In this document: piece after piece, positions 13,701-26,394 of the stretch | How positions within the stretch are numbered: the stretch's first letter is position 1 | Layout of the letters: every line of letters begins with the position of its first letter | Source of the DNA: Trichoplax adhaerens | Lineage: Eukaryota > Placozoa > Uniplacotomia > Trichoplacea > Trichoplacidae | NCBI RefSeq assembly: GCF_000150275.1 | Contig: NW_002060948.1 | Location: forward strand, 4,317,901-4,381,900 | Length of the DNA: 64,000 bases | Reading direction: 5' to 3' | Program-made: the position numbers and the translations under genes | Notes under the pieces: generated by a model | The model's database searches: none | What the model was told of the DNA's origin: nothing | Seen by the model: only the letters and a program-made list of their open reading frames with translations

Positions 13701-16700
13701 TAAGTACCGTAAGTCATCATTTGCACTTTAGTGATTATCAATCAATTATGCTATTAAAAAATTGTTTCCCTAACCTTCAGAACAATTTACGCCAGCATAT
13801 CCCTGACTACAAGTGCAGTTATAAGAGAATTTTCCTAAACTGTGACATGCAGCTCCGTTTTCACATGGATCACTTCTATTACATATATTAACATCTACAA
13901 AGAGAAAATATTATAAAGATGTAGTGAATAAATCTCAAGTTATTAAATCTGTTCAATCATACGGCACAAGTGTATGCATTTTGACAGCCATAAATTTTTG
14001 TCGTCATTGTTCTTTGCGATTACAATTTTCCAATTTGCAAATTAGAATTCAACATACTTGTATCGCAATGAATACCAATCCAATTTCGTGGACATTGGCA
14101 CCGATATCCATTAACCTCATTGATGCATGTAGCTTGGTTATTGCAAGGATTAGATACACATTCATTGATATCTAAAGTATGAATGGAACAAATAGCCCTA
14201 GCACAGGTTAAGAAAGTTTTCATTCTAGCACGCTTATTATTATTATATTGCAATAATTCGACAGATATTATCTTGCCTTGTAAGCAATGTTTTCCTGTAT
14301 AGCCAGATTTACAAGTACAATTATATTGATAAGGTTCAAGAAAAGTACAGGCGCTACCATTGCCGCAAGGTGTCGTAGTTCTGCAGACATTAACGTCTAG
14401 ATACAAGAAAGATTACATAATAATAAGACAACTGTAATGTAACTTAGTATTGTGATTGTAGACTGTTAGCCATGTGTAGTATAATGTACGGTAGATATTT
14501 ATCCTAAGAGATATTTGGTAGCTGTAACTATAGACTGTAGTGGTAGAGACTCTATGCTAGAGTACAGATGACTATATACAGTAAGCTGTTAAGTTACTAA
14601 TATGGCTATAGGTAAAAATAGAACTGTAAATCATATATTAGGATATGGTTAATTCATTGTACTTTGGCTGGTGTGAATAATGTCTACGTAAGTACTGTAG
14701 TCGTATCCATATTGGATTAATGATGGTCCGCAGTAGAATAGTCTTACTAAGAATAATTTAACTATGTGTAAAATAAGGTAAAAGGTTGCCATGCGGATTG
14801 TAGCTGCGAATGCTACGAAAAGTATAAAAGCATGCAACTTTAGATTATTCTGTTAGTTCGTTCTAGAAGTCTTTAGAAGTAGTATTCGGCTAGAGTAGAG
14901 CTGTGTAGTTAATCTTTATATAAGATTCAATAAAGCCCTTATTTTTCTAAAATTTGGAATTTCGTGATTGGTATATATCACAACAACTAATCGGTAACTA
15001 ATCAGTAATACAGCACTTACAACAATTGCACATCTTTAATATAAACGAACGCTATTATAATAAGTTCGCAATATTAAGAATCAAGAGAAATACATTCCGA
15101 CTTGACACTTAATATTTTACCTTCCTCACAATCCATTCCAATATATCCTGAGAAGCAGCTGCAATTGTAGATGTAATTTGTCACATACTTGCAGATTCCT
15201 TGATTGTTACAGGGGTTACTTGTACGACATGGATTGGTATCTATAAATTTAGCGCAGATTAAATGAGCGAGATTTTTATTAAATAATCCACAGTAAGATT
15301 TGTTGTAAGCTTTACATAACATTATCCCATTTCATAGATAAATTATGTCGCTATCATCGATTATAACCGAGCTCGCAATTTCGGCCTGTCCATTCTGAAG
15401 GACATACGCAGGTGTAATTATTAAGGCTATTAAGGCAAGTAGCGTTAACGTGTTTACAAGGAGTAGATGCACAATTTTTGATATCTTAAGGTAAAAAACA
15501 AATAGCAGTAGGATGTTAGTTTGATAAAGATTATACGATTTTTGATCCATGAATGAAGTACTGACTTACTTTGAGAGCAATTTTGCCCTGTATAGCCTGA
15601 CACACATATGCAAGAATAGTCATAAGCTGCGTTATCTTGGCATGTACCACCATTTTGGCAAGGTGAGCTTGAACGACATAGATAAGTATCTTATTGTCAA
15701 AACAGACACTTTTATTAGTTATGATAGAAAATGCATTAAGTGAATATTATATATTCGGCTGTCTTCTTCTTGAATGCAAGAAAGCACTAACCATTAGAGC
15801 AATTTTTTCCTACGTAGCCAGGTAGGCAACTGCAGTTGTAGTTGTAATCTCCAGTGTAACGGCAAACACTATGATTTTCGCAAGGATTACTTCTACGGCA
15901 AATATTGGTATCTAAATAGTACAATGCGCCCATGCATTAGGCGTTTGAATATAGCAGGATCAATAGTATTAATCGTGACATATGCTAATTAATACTTTAT
16001 TACGTGACAAAGGTTTCTAAACGTTACAATATAAACTAATTCCAAAATCTCGGATACCAACGAACCGGAAATGAATAATATATTTTGTGAAAAACGATAA
16101 ATCGATATCATTTCAAGCACGATTACAAATTATAATGAAAAATTTTCTGCGGATATGATGTAGCCAAGATTTTGCTATTAAATTTATTTACCATTTTGAC
16201 AATATTTTCCGCCCCACCCCTCGATACATTGACAAGAATAACCATTAACACCATCGTTACATGTTCCTTCATTAAGGCAAGGGTTGGATATACATTCATC
16301 AATATCTGGAAAAATTTAAACAATTAGTGAAGTGATGCCGTAGCTTGTTCTAATATGTAATCGCTAAATAATTTATCAGGTGAAAGTAATTGAAATCATC
16401 CTAACTATGTTCACAATGGCTGCCATTCCATCCATCCTCACACCAGCAAGAGTAAGTGTTGTTAGCATCAATACAGATAGCATCATTCAGGCAATTGTTT
16501 ATAGCACACTCGTTAACATCTAAATCATTAAGTTGAACTAAGCTTAGCACGGATTTTTGAACCCAAATTTTATCTTTTTAATTAATAACTATAACGCGAA
16601 CTAAAGTTATGATATCAAAATTAGTTGTACTTATACTCACTATATTCACAGCGACTGCCGTTCCATCCATGGGCACATTCGCAAGTGTAGCTGTTAATAC

Positions 16701-19700
16701 CATGCGAGCAGTTTGCTCCATGTAAGCATGGATTAGAAGCACACTCATTAATATCTAAATATTAAAGTTTAAACAATATTAAAATATATCTTCATACTGA
16801 GAGCGGAGTAGTATCAGCGCCTTAATTGACTGCAGCTTAGAATTGTAAAACAGTGATTTACCTAGCTCACACATATTCCCATTCCATCCAAACTGACATT
16901 GACAGGTAAAGTTACTGATGCCATTAATGCAGGTAGCCCCATTTAAGCATGGATTAGAGGTGCATTCATTAATTTCTACAAAATAATCGATATCTATGAT
17001 TCATTATCTACTATAGCAAGGAAAGTGAATTAATTTTCTATGAAAGACTACAGTAAGAATGAGATTTGTCTAACGAACTCCATCAATTATTTTTTCCTTC
17101 CGTTACAATTTTAAAAGTGAAAAGTCATCAGCAACGAAATGCACATTTTAATTCATCAAAAACAATTTATGACAAAATAATATTATTTAGAGCAGAAGTT
17201 CTCTTATTTTAATTTGAAAATTAGCTGCATTTATCGATGTTTCTTTTGCATGATGTATTAAAGCAAAGATCCGACCTTGTTCGCACAGACTACCATTCCA
17301 TCCATTTACACAATGACATTTATAGCCATTTATCAAATCAACACATGTTGCCTCATTCCAACACGGATTAGAAGAGCATTCATTAATATCTAAGCGAAAA
17401 CATGGAGGTGCATTGAAATTATAATTATTACAAAAGCTAAAATATGTCACTAATTCAAAAATATAGGCAGTTTCTTACAGAATTAATTAATAAATATAAT
17501 ATATATAATTTAATTTCATTTATAAAGTTTGAACAGTCTCCCTAACTTTGTTCACAATGATCACCAGTCCATCCAGCTGCGCAGTGACATGTATAGCTAT
17601 TATTGCCATCAATACATGACGCTTCATGGAGGCATGGATTAGAGGAGCATTCATCGGTATCTAAATAATGCATTTCAATTATTCTTTAATATTATCAATT
17701 GCTACTTGCTATTAAAATGAATTTCTATGGCTAAAACTATACGTATTCAAATTGAAAGTAGCTTTATTTAAAGATGGATTGGGATAGAAATTTAATATGT
17801 GAAATAAATGAGCGAAATGCATCAAGGAAAAATCATTTTTTATCAATAAAATTAAATATATCATACTTCGTTCACACCGTGCCCCTTCCCAGCCGGCTAA
17901 GCAATGACAGGTATAGTTGTTAATCAAGTCAGTACAGTTAGCTTCATTTAAACATGGATTAGAGACGCAGTCATCAATATCTATAGTAAAATATGCAATT
18001 GAGAACTTAGAAATAATTGCGGCTGCCATATTACCAAAATTTATATATGTCTAACTTCGATCACATTGATCCCCTGTCCAGCCAGTTAAGCATTGACATG
18101 TATAATTATTGATGCCATTAGTACAGTTAACTCCATTTAAGCATGGATTAGAAGAGCATTCATCAACATCTGCGCCAAATTAGCAAGAAAATTACCGAAC
18201 TGTATTAAGTATTATTGAGGAACTTTTAATTATGTTACTAACTATGTTGGCATTGCTTTCCAGTCCAGTCAACTAGACAATGACAAGTATATTTATTAAT
18301 GCCATCGGTGCAGTTAGCTTCATTTAAGCATGGATTCGAAGAGCATTCATCAATATCTACGTCATTTAAGTAAATAAATTACTTATCAATATTTTATATT
18401 ACTAAAATTAATTATCTATCTAACTTTGTTCGCATCGATTTCCAGTCCAGCCAGTCAGGCAGTGACAAGTATAGTTATTAACGCCGTTAATGCAGCTGGC
18501 TCCGTTTAAACATGAACTGGAAAAGCAGTGACTAATTTCTAAGTCAAATAAGAAATAAGTTATAGGGCAATATTGTACTTTACTAAGATTACTTATAATG
18601 TATCTAACTTTGTCCACATTGATATCCAGTCCAGCCGGTTTGACAGTGACAGGTGTAACTATTAATACCGTTAGTGCAATTGATTGCATTTAAACATGGA
18701 TTAGAAGAGCATTCGTTAAAATCTAGACGAAACATACAAAGTCGTAAAAGATTACCGTAACTGTTTCAGAAAAGTCAATAGTTAAATAAATGCTGTGAAG
18801 TACAGTACATGTTGAAAGTTATAAAAAATATATACTACCTTGGCCACAACGGCTGCCTGTCCATCCTTTTGAACAGAGACATGTATAACTGTTGACTCCA
18901 TCAACGCACGTTGCTGAGTTTAAGCATGGATTGGAAGCACACTCATTGTCACCTGAATTATACAAGTATTATAAATTGAATCATCGATTTCGATATCTAA
19001 AAGTAGTTCTAGAGTCAGATAAAAGTTATACGAACTAAATTAAATTGTTCTATTTATTGATTTATAACTTTAATACGATACTGATTAAGACATATGAAAG
19101 GACATCGTTATAATTGAAATCAGTCACGTGCTTTAGTTTGTTACTAGTATGCAACCCTTGTTTAATTTTAAATGTGTATAAATGACTACTCACCAGCAAT
19201 ACAAGATATACCATAGTACGGACTAATGCATGTAACTGTAAATTTTACAGAGAGGGTTAGTACTGTTCTAGGTTTCGCAGCTAGTGTTTTTTGCACTGTT
19301 GTGCCAGCATCAATCGCTAGTGGCTCGTCAATTTGACCGAGAAATTCATACGTATACGGAGGAGTATCACCATCTCGATCGTAAATACCTATTTTGACCT
19401 GAAGATTTCTCTGTACAGGTATTATTGCAAGGTATATATCCAAATAAAATAGTTGGCGCATTTAATCTCATAGATCTAAAGGCATTATTTATACCCTATC
19501 GTATCAATCTATAATTTATTTATAAAAAATACTGGTTATCTGTTCAAAATTTTCTCAAATTTATAATCGGATATCAGTGATAGTAGCTACATACTATATA
19601 TTGCGATCTTTTAAAGCTTACCGGCCAATCTCCATTAAATGGAATAGTAACAGGCAATTTAACACGCCCATCTTCAGTTAATTTATGTTTGCTTAAATTG

Positions 19701-22700
19701 TAACCGCTATGGACAAAGTAATTAAATACCATTGTGGTAAAAGACCAATATTGCGTTGGATTAGAAGTAGTACCCAACTGGAACCGAAATTCGTATTCGC
19801 AAGCGTTTAACTTAGTTCCATCACAACGTTTACGATCAGTGATTTTATCCCCAGGATTGGTAAAAATTCCTAAATCCATAGTGAGATTGCCTTGTTGATT
19901 TCCGAAGCATAATTCGTCTTTTAACTAAAAATTAATGTTAAAGACACGAAAGAAAATTAATTAATCATGTTGTTATCTCGTTTGGAGCACTGATGTATAT
20001 TAAACAGTTATTAATTCAATTATGGCTATCTAGCGAAACCCGCTTAAATTTCACGAACAGCACTTTAAGTTAACCTGTAAACACCCTAAAGGTTCACGAG
20101 CTTCTACAGAATACCCTTATAATTAAATTGAACCCTACCTTATATACAGAATAAAACGATTAAAAATACATGAAAAGATATATGTGAAACACCTTTAATT
20201 TTACGAAAAAGTATATGGGATAAGATTGCAAATAAATAAAAATGAAAGTATAGATGGAAGATTTGATAAATACGTTAAGCACTTTTGATATAGTATCTCA
20301 AAAGATACAGACTGTATTCAATAAAAAATAAGATGCAAATTTCAATTATTTTCTTGAAATACTTATGAGGCCATTGCTCTTTACTGCGTGTAGCTTTTCA
20401 GCTAATTATGGTAGTAATTTAAGTACGGTAGCATTAAGAAGTGGAATAGTCTACTATGCTTATAAGGTAATTTCATGAAACGGTGTACTTATACTGTTTG
20501 TACTATGTGTGCATAATGCTGCAGTAGTCGGCTATATAAGGTAGTGTTTTTGTGTAATGCCTTAATACGCGTATAACTATTAGATAATATGGAAATGTTC
20601 TCGTGGGGGCTAAGTCGATTATCCGGATTATCTTAGCCACTGTCGACTGTTATTATGAGGGAAGAAAAGTGAATTCATCTCCTGTCAAGTGTTCTATTGA
20701 TAACGATACTTTCAAGGTTAAACACGGTATTTACCCGATCTTATGTCATGCTAGAGATTGTTCGATTTTAATAACTCAGATTTTGAGTTACATGATTGCG
20801 AACCTAAGGGGTTGCAAAACCCAAGCACTAATTAATTTGGCGCTGCGAGTAAACTACGCGTACATTGAAAGTATTGAACTTACAGTTAGGTATATAAAGA
20901 GCTACGTTCTTCTATTAATTATTTATAATTACAGAGAGCTTATACCTATTGATAAACTTTGACGATATGATGCGAGTATAAAGTATGACGTAATCTGCAG
21001 CTATAATTACGAATAGATATTGTATCTGTATTACATAACGGCATCAGTTACCACAAGTCTTGATTTTATCTTAGTATTACGTTGAATAATTGCGCAAGAT
21101 TACTAGTAATTACTTGGTTATTAATTTCATATCTCTCTTTGATGTTCTGCCAAACTATTTTCGAACTATTATTATGTTTATACTTAACTACGTTGAATGT
21201 GCTTGCTTTACAATAAGGTAAATAAAGTGTATCATTCTTCTTCCATAAATAATTAAGAAGAGCTTATACCTATAGATACACTTTGACTATATGTTACGTC
21301 TGCACATTATGATGTAATCTACAATTACGAATACACAGATTCCTTATTTTATTAGGCTATCAGCTAAACTTGAATTTTATCTCTATAATACATTAACTAA
21401 TCGTTTGCTTCAAAGAGCTATCCGAACTGGAAACATAAGCAACAGTTGATATTCAAGCATTCTTATAAGGTTAGACGTGTTGTGGAGTATGAACGAAACA
21501 AGATGCTCGGAATTTAGATGATCCACGTTAGTTCAAGCGAGGCTCATTCTATAAGACTTTTGTGAGTAACTGTAATAATTCGTACTCTCAGGATAAATTA
21601 TAAGAACGAAATTGAATGATTTGATCCAAAGAAAATCATATAGCGGAATAATCTGATAAAAGCTTATGTTCGACAATTACGGATAGTTCATGCAATGAAT
21701 AGATTAAAGCTTTACTGCATTAATTCATTAGGTGCGGTAAACTCCTATCTAAAATACAGCATATAGTATTCCACAGAAAATCTACTGACCACTTCTTTTA
21801 CAAAATAGCACGGTCAACAGACAAGAGCATTCCTACGTTTTACTTATTATTAGTAGATCATTTATTACAAATTAAGCTATCACCCGGAAGCTCGTTTACT
21901 ACTTCGCTGATAGGTCCCTACAGCGGCTGAATAAGAGCTTTGTTCAGTAATTTATTTTAAAAATTAATTGATTTATTATAAAAAAAGGCGTTGCTAAGCA
22001 TGACACAATCTATGCAAATATTGCTAGTGCAAGTTCCAAAGAAGATAGCTCTGATGCGCATATGTAAAATGTTGATCAATTATAGTTTTTACAAATCCAC
22101 GCATTAATTTGTACCAGTGCTCTTTATGATTGTAAACAGTATCCTTTTAATAGACTACAACCTTTAGTTAGTAAGTTGAGTGATATTTGAATAATTCTAG
22201 TAAATCAAGTGAAACTGAAAAAACCTAGCATGTGTATATTATGCAGTCCAGTAGTATATATTTTACATATGAAACTGCATCAATTTACTGCAAGAAGTTT
22301 ATGTATCCATATTTCATAGCGGGGAAAAAACACCGATTTAACATCAAATCTAATTAATTAAACTAATAAATCTTAGTTTGCGCTATGTATGCAATTAAAG
22401 AGCCACTACGCTACTATGAAGTTATGGAGAAGCTCTATTATGTAACAAGATTGATAAATCTTTTACTGCTTCTATACAGCTGTAGATGGGTTTTAATATA
22501 TTACTTTGCTATGTACTGATAGCCTTATTTCCGTGCATTTAAAGTAAAATCGATATACTCAATTCATGATAATTTACCCCTTTTAGATATAACAGTCAAG
22601 TACTGATAGACTAAAATTTTATCTAACATTCAAACTAAAATGTTATCTATGGCAAACATACATGACGCTAGAATAGCATTGCCCTTGTAATAGAAATTTT

Positions 22701-23576
22701 ACTATTTGGTTTGCTAAAACAGCAAAATTAATAAACAAGTATAGCGTTACTGATTATTTATGCAGTAGTTATTTAGGGTAAAGCGGCGCAAGTAAGAAAA
22801 TAGATGCGAAAAAATTTATAATCTGAGTGGTAATGTGCTAAATCAAGTTTCAGCTGCATTCTAAAATACGCTATAATGACTAAAAATTTAGAATTCGAAG
22901 TGATTCCGCTTTTGCATATTAAATCACTTAAATCTCTCTAAAATATGCCTGACAAATTATATATCTTTCTTTTAATCAGGAAATAAAATTTTGTTATGAA
23001 GGAAATTTGCCAATGAAATTCAGAATGTTCAAAATCTGACTAAATCGTAAACTCTAATTGATCCATTGCTATAAAGTATTGCAATAGAAGTTTTGTCTGT
23101 TAAAAGCCAAAACTTAAAGCAATTAATCAGTGAATAAAAGGTTACATAGACAAAGACCTGAAAGCCATTTTCGGGAGTAAGTAAGAAAATTGGTGATAAA
23201 ATGCGATTACATTAAAAATAAATTACTGATTGAGTTTAAAGTAAAACTTAGCTTTTGAGATAAGACATTCAATCACGTAAACGTTTTACTTTTCGTGCAT
23301 TCTAATGATTGCTAGTAAATACAGAATGCACGAATTTATTCCTTAACCCTAACGTAATTTACTCTTATTATCTAAATAAGTATCTACAGATCTTGCATAA
23401 AGTTAATGGAATTAAGCGTGATATAAAATTCATTAACAGAGGATAAAAACGTAAAATTGATTTGAAAGCCAAATTAGATTTCCGGACAAAACAAAATTTT
23501 TACTCACCAATATGATAATAAATGATAGATGGATGTAAAATATGGTAGACTTTATTCCATCCATGTTTTTAGCCAT
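6374..23576 (-). CDS. Gene A: Delta/Jagged-like MNNL-EGF-FN3 transmembrane protein (45 exons)
   Basis: This is a predicted type I surface protein of about 1911 residues. In order it has a signal peptide, an MNNL-like N-terminal domain, 34 EGF repeats, one FN3-like domain, a transmembrane helix and a cytoplasmic tail with several Tyr-x-x-hydrophobic motifs. The model uses a GT donor (one GC) and an AG acceptor at every junction; phases agree throughout and the summed length divides by three. The start is ATG at 23574-23576; a second in-frame ATG lies 12 bases downstream. The stop is TAA at 6374-6376. The N-terminal domain and EGF array suggest a Notch-ligand-type ancestry, but a full DSL domain is missing, so Notch binding cannot be assumed. 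One EGF exon has an in-frame TAA at 10061-10063. Intron 1 is about 3.6 kb and holds old repeats; another intron holds a solo LTR. The function is unknown; adhesion or recognition is an inference. Confidence 0.8.
7850..8003 (-). other. Gene A transmembrane exon
   Basis: A 154-bp exon (phase 1 to 2) encodes a short stalk with one cysteine (ETTCANSP), a Ser/Thr/Pro-rich linker, a hydrophobic helix containing [17 protein letters not shown] and a basic stop-transfer CKRRSK. The phase and the cluster of basic residues directly before the donor are the same in genes B and C, which fixes a type I orientation. Confidence 0.8.
8276..8581 (-). other. Gene A FN3-like domain exon
   Basis: One 306-bp exon, phase 1-1, encodes about 102 residues resembling a fibronectin type III fold. 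It has the B-strand tryptophan (KVEWNINN), a tyrosine-containing strand (YRKL) and the F-strand VTYEVSI. The same exon is recognisable at the same place in gene B (28036-28338, start GNNNLLT versus GNSILPT here) and gene C (43741-44031). The fold is inferred from pattern and position. Confidence 0.6.
8681..15911 (-). other. Gene A EGF block 2: 22 single-EGF exons, mostly 120 bp
   Basis: Exons, all phase 1-1: 15792-15911, 15570-15689, 15368-15484, 15121-15240, 14277-14396, 14058-14171, 13775-13894, 13561-13680, 13261-13380, 13064-13183, 12298-12414, 11978-12097, 11776-11895, 11565-11681, 11259-11378, 11070-11189, 10426-10545, 10230-10349, 9991-10110, 9390-9509, 9191-9310, 8681-8806. Most are a second EGF class of 40 residues with D-T-N-x-C-R-x-x-x-P-C-x-N-G-G; a few of 114-117 bp keep the DINEC form. 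The last exon has two possible phase-1 donors, at 8681 or 8684. The 9991-10110 exon contains an in-frame stop. The 14277-14396 exon has a GC donor, and the intron upstream of it holds a solo LTR. Confidence 0.82.
14433..14982 (-). mobile_element. Solo LTR, copy 2 (inverted, inside a gene A intron)
   Basis: A 550-bp element in reverse orientation to the other two copies, flanked by the perfect 5-bp duplication ACAAC (14428-14432 and 14983-14987). It sits in the intron between EGF exons 15121-15240 and 14277-14396, so in the same orientation as gene A transcription. It does not interrupt coding sequence. Confidence 0.8.
16192..18952 (-). other. Gene A EGF block 1: twelve single-EGF exons of 114 bp
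   Basis: Twelve exons of exactly 114 bp, all phase 1-1, each encode one calcium-binding-type EGF (D-I-N/D-E-C start; C-x-C-x-x-G-W). Exons: 18839-18952, 18609-18722, 18425-18538, 18243-18356, 18056-18169, 17867-17980, 17547-17660, 17276-17389, 16862-16975, 16641-16754, 16406-16519, 16192-16305. Five neighbours (17867-18722) are spaced 182-189 bp apart, and several donors share CAA A|gttag, so introns were copied along with exons. The 18425-18538 exon has EISHC in place of the usual DINEC calcium motif. Confidence 0.85.
19194..19924 (-). other. Gene A exons 2-3: MNNL-like N-terminal domain with half-DSL end
   Basis: Exon 2 is 19622-19924 (303 bp) and exon 3 is 19194-19410 (217 bp). Exon 2 has the features of the Notch-ligand N-terminal domain: a cysteine pair near [10 protein letters not shown], a TTSNPT segment, and [11 protein letters not shown], which corresponds to the P-F-x-W-P motif before the last strands of Delta/Jagged MNNL. 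Exon 3 continues with a V-x-I-x-D-R-D-G strand and ends [11 protein letters not shown], which matches the start of a DSL domain (C-x5-YYG-x2-C). Splicing then goes directly to an EGF exon, so the other four DSL cysteines are absent. The family assignment rests on pattern matching by eye. Confidence 0.72.
20385..20838 (+). repeat. Dispersed repeat family 2, copy 2 (gene A intron 1)
   Basis: Second copy of the family at 1230-1700, lying in the 3.6-kb first intron of gene A. An open stretch of about 119 codons on the plus strand runs through it. The other copy does not preserve it, so it is most likely fortuitous. Confidence 0.65.
20937..21415 (+). repeat. Degenerate tandem repeat, two units of about 320 bp
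   Basis: GAGCTTATACCTAT-GATA-ACTTTGAC-ATATG begins at about 20937 and again at about 21260, followed in both cases by ATGA-GTAATCT...AATTACGAATA. It lies directly after the family 2 repeat in intron 1 of gene A, so the pair may be parts of one old element. Confidence 0.5.
23508..23576 (-). other. Gene A exon 1: signal peptide
   Basis: This 69-bp exon encodes 23 residues: a charged start (MAKNMDGIK) followed by a hydrophobic stretch ending LSFIIIL, then a good donor (TTG|gtgagt) in phase 0. It joins in phase 0 to the MNNL-like exon, which begins LKDELCFG. The arrangement (signal peptide alone on exon 1, phase 0) is the same in genes B and C, which supports the assignment. Confidence 0.75.
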
Positions 23577-23956
23577 ATCAATATGTTGATTCCTGATTAA
23601 AGGTGCTGCTAAAGTAGGTAAACAAGTGGTTAATTCAAGGTTGCATACTATTTGTTGCTCCGAATAGTTTCTATATAGAGTGTGTGCAGTACATTGGAAC
23701 CAATTTATATATATTATTTATGGCGAAGAAGCCCTCCCACTTCCTTGCGAATTGTTTTGTCTGCGAAAAATACCATTCATTACAACTAAATGTTGACTCT
23801 AAAGAAAGTATTAAAAGAATAAGGCCCCAAAAATTATAGACTATAGATCAATTTAGGATGCTTCCGTATAATAATTGATCCCTCTATATGAAAATAAGGT
23901 AAATTATAAATTTTACAGGGCACCGCCGGCACTAAAAACGATGCTTCAATCCAGTT

Positions 23957-24790
23957 ATGAGGAATAGCATGATGGGATATAGGAAATACAGAGTTTTACG
24001 CGATTTCATGGTAAAAGATAACAGCTATTCAATTTGGAGAATTATTCAAAGTCTTATAGTTCATATTGTCATGACGTTGTTGATTTATTATATATTGCTC
24101 AGTTGGAACGTCTCCAGGAGTTTTCTACCCAGGAAGTGACAATAGCATATGCCTCCAAGATAGTTTTCGAAACAATCTCAATCGCCGGTACAATGGAAAA
24201 TACATTGAATTCAATTAGAGGGTTGACAAAATTGTTTAGTAAATCCGGAGATTTAATTTACATCGCTTAGTAATTTTAGTTCGTCATACTTTATCTACAG
24301 GGTTGAATAAAAATGAATCAGCTACGGTATGCTCTATATAGCCAATGGATAAATGCACAAACAGTAGATATTCTAGCAAAAAAATACAAACATAACTACT
24401 ATACTTAGGAAAGATAGATGCACCCATTTTAGTTCCCTTGGAAAATATATCAATGGCAGAATTCCATTCTTATGCCAAATCGAGTGAGCTAATGCAGGTC
24501 ATTCAATAGTTTTTGCTTATGAAATTGAATGAACAAGGCATGGATTGTCCTTATCCCTAAAATTATATACCGCGATTAGTAGAAAATTCTTAATGGCAAC
24601 CTGTAATAATCTCAATTTATTCCGAATTACTGGTGTATCATACTTAAGGAGAACTACAAGAAGCAGGTTTATTTCAGATCTTTTCTCAAAAACTTTACAA
24701 AATTTCACTACCAAAAGTAATAGTCATATTAAAACTGATTATACATGTTCCATTCTTCGTACGTATGTTTATGCTTGTTCAGTAAAATAA
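23957..24790 (+). pseudogene. Possible decayed coding relic, unidentified
   Basis: Between genes A and B the plus strand has several open segments that read like real protein, interrupted by stops and frame changes: a 78-codon stretch ending at 24270 (DLLYIAQLERLQEF, FETISIAGT), then ALYSQWINAQTVDILAKKY near 24330-24410, then MKLNEQGMDCPYP and ELQEAGLFQIFSQKL before 24790. I do not recognise the family. Absence of introns and the dense lesions would fit a processed pseudogene or transposon relic. It could equally be chance. Confidence 0.3.
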
Positions 24791-26394
24791 GAAAATAATG
24801 GATTGCAGAACAATAATGAATACTTTTTCGCTACTGTTTTATACTCTAATTTAAATACTTTCGATCCAAGCGTAAAAACGAGTCGTAAGTTCCTATTGTC
24901 CTATATTAACCTCAGGGCTTTGAGTCAATCGTAGATTGTCGCTTTGAACATTGTAGATATTTTTTTACGGTTTTATCAGTTACATACACCGAAACTGTAG
25001 CCTAAATTAAGTCATTTAAGATAGTACACAGTATATGTGTACATGGGACTGATTACTATTAAGGTTACATTACAGTTTAGGAAAGTTGCGGTATCATCGA
25101 AAAAATTATCTTAGGAATTGCCTAATCAACGAAATTTCCGAATAGCGCTCAAAACAGTTAATTGTAAGCAGTACTACTATAAATTTCAAACGTCGTGTTC
25201 CGTAATGTAAAATGATTTAAACTATCGAACTACCAAGTCAAAAAGCGCCACAATAACACTCTAACTTTCGATATATTATTTAAGCAAGTATTTAATCAGA
25301 AGGTAAGCATGTGCTGGAATGCACCGATATAATGTTATCTGCACATTTACGTAAACAGTTAATGATCGGCATAATGGAATTTGTGTGCCATGCATTGAGT
25401 TTTGGACTTCCTACGATCTACGGCTACGTATATAATCATCATTTGCAGCAATAAGGATTTTCAATGCATGTCTGATAGTCATCTATTTATTTACAATAAT
25501 TTCTTGATATCAAAATGAAGCTATAAATTTCATATACACGTCTGATAATTAAACCTAGATATCTGCTATAATATCGACAAAAGTTAACCTTATCTGGCAT
25601 AAATATGGCGAAAATTATTGTAAGCCATGTGTTGTTACTTTTACCTAGAATTAGCAAAAGATGGTTTCAATTTGACTTTATATCTGTAAGTCCTATTCAA
25701 TAAAAGGGTAAAAGTGCAAATATCGGCAATCTGCAGGGTTTCACAATGGAAAGATAGCATTATGTTTGAACATTGCTAATTAATCAGGCATGATAGAATG
25801 CTTTACAATGATTTAATTGAAATATGTCTCGGGAAGGTTGCCTATATTACAAAGTTACGACTACGTGATTTCTGTTATGGCAGGATGCATATTTTAATCT
25901 TCGCTATCCGAAATACTTTGAGAAATTTTGTGCGATATCACCGCTGTAAAAATAAAGATAGTAGTTAAGATAGAAAAATTTACTTTAATATTATGTATTC
26001 TATCGTTGTGACATTAACTATACCTGCATTATAAAAATTGATTATAATATTGTATATATATCGGTAACGAAAATTACTAGCAGCTTTCTAGCTAATAGTA
26101 TCATCTTACAATATTATCAAATACCAAATCACTGCACTAACAAGACAATAACAATGTATTCGTATCACAGCCAGACTAGCGATCAAAATTTTTTCTCGAA
26201 ATTGATACAGAAATCGAAATAACAGCTTGACGAACACTTAACTACTGGTATTTGATAGTCAAATTTAGATTTAAGGACTAATCAATAGTTACGTTAGCGC
26301 TTATATAGTCATAGATACTGTAGAGTATGGCATTGATAATTTCCATACTTTTTTAATCGGATTTCACATTCTAATTTACTAGTAGAATTTTGAT

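Noticed and set aside
13430-13891. Plus-strand open frame of 153 codons
   Set aside because: It runs antisense across gene A EGF exons 13561-13680 and 13775-13894, whose splice sites and cysteine pattern are clear. It has no recognisable motif.
20603-20962. Plus-strand open frame of 119 codons
   Set aside because: It lies in the dispersed repeat shared with 1230-1700, where the frame is not preserved. It has no domain signature.
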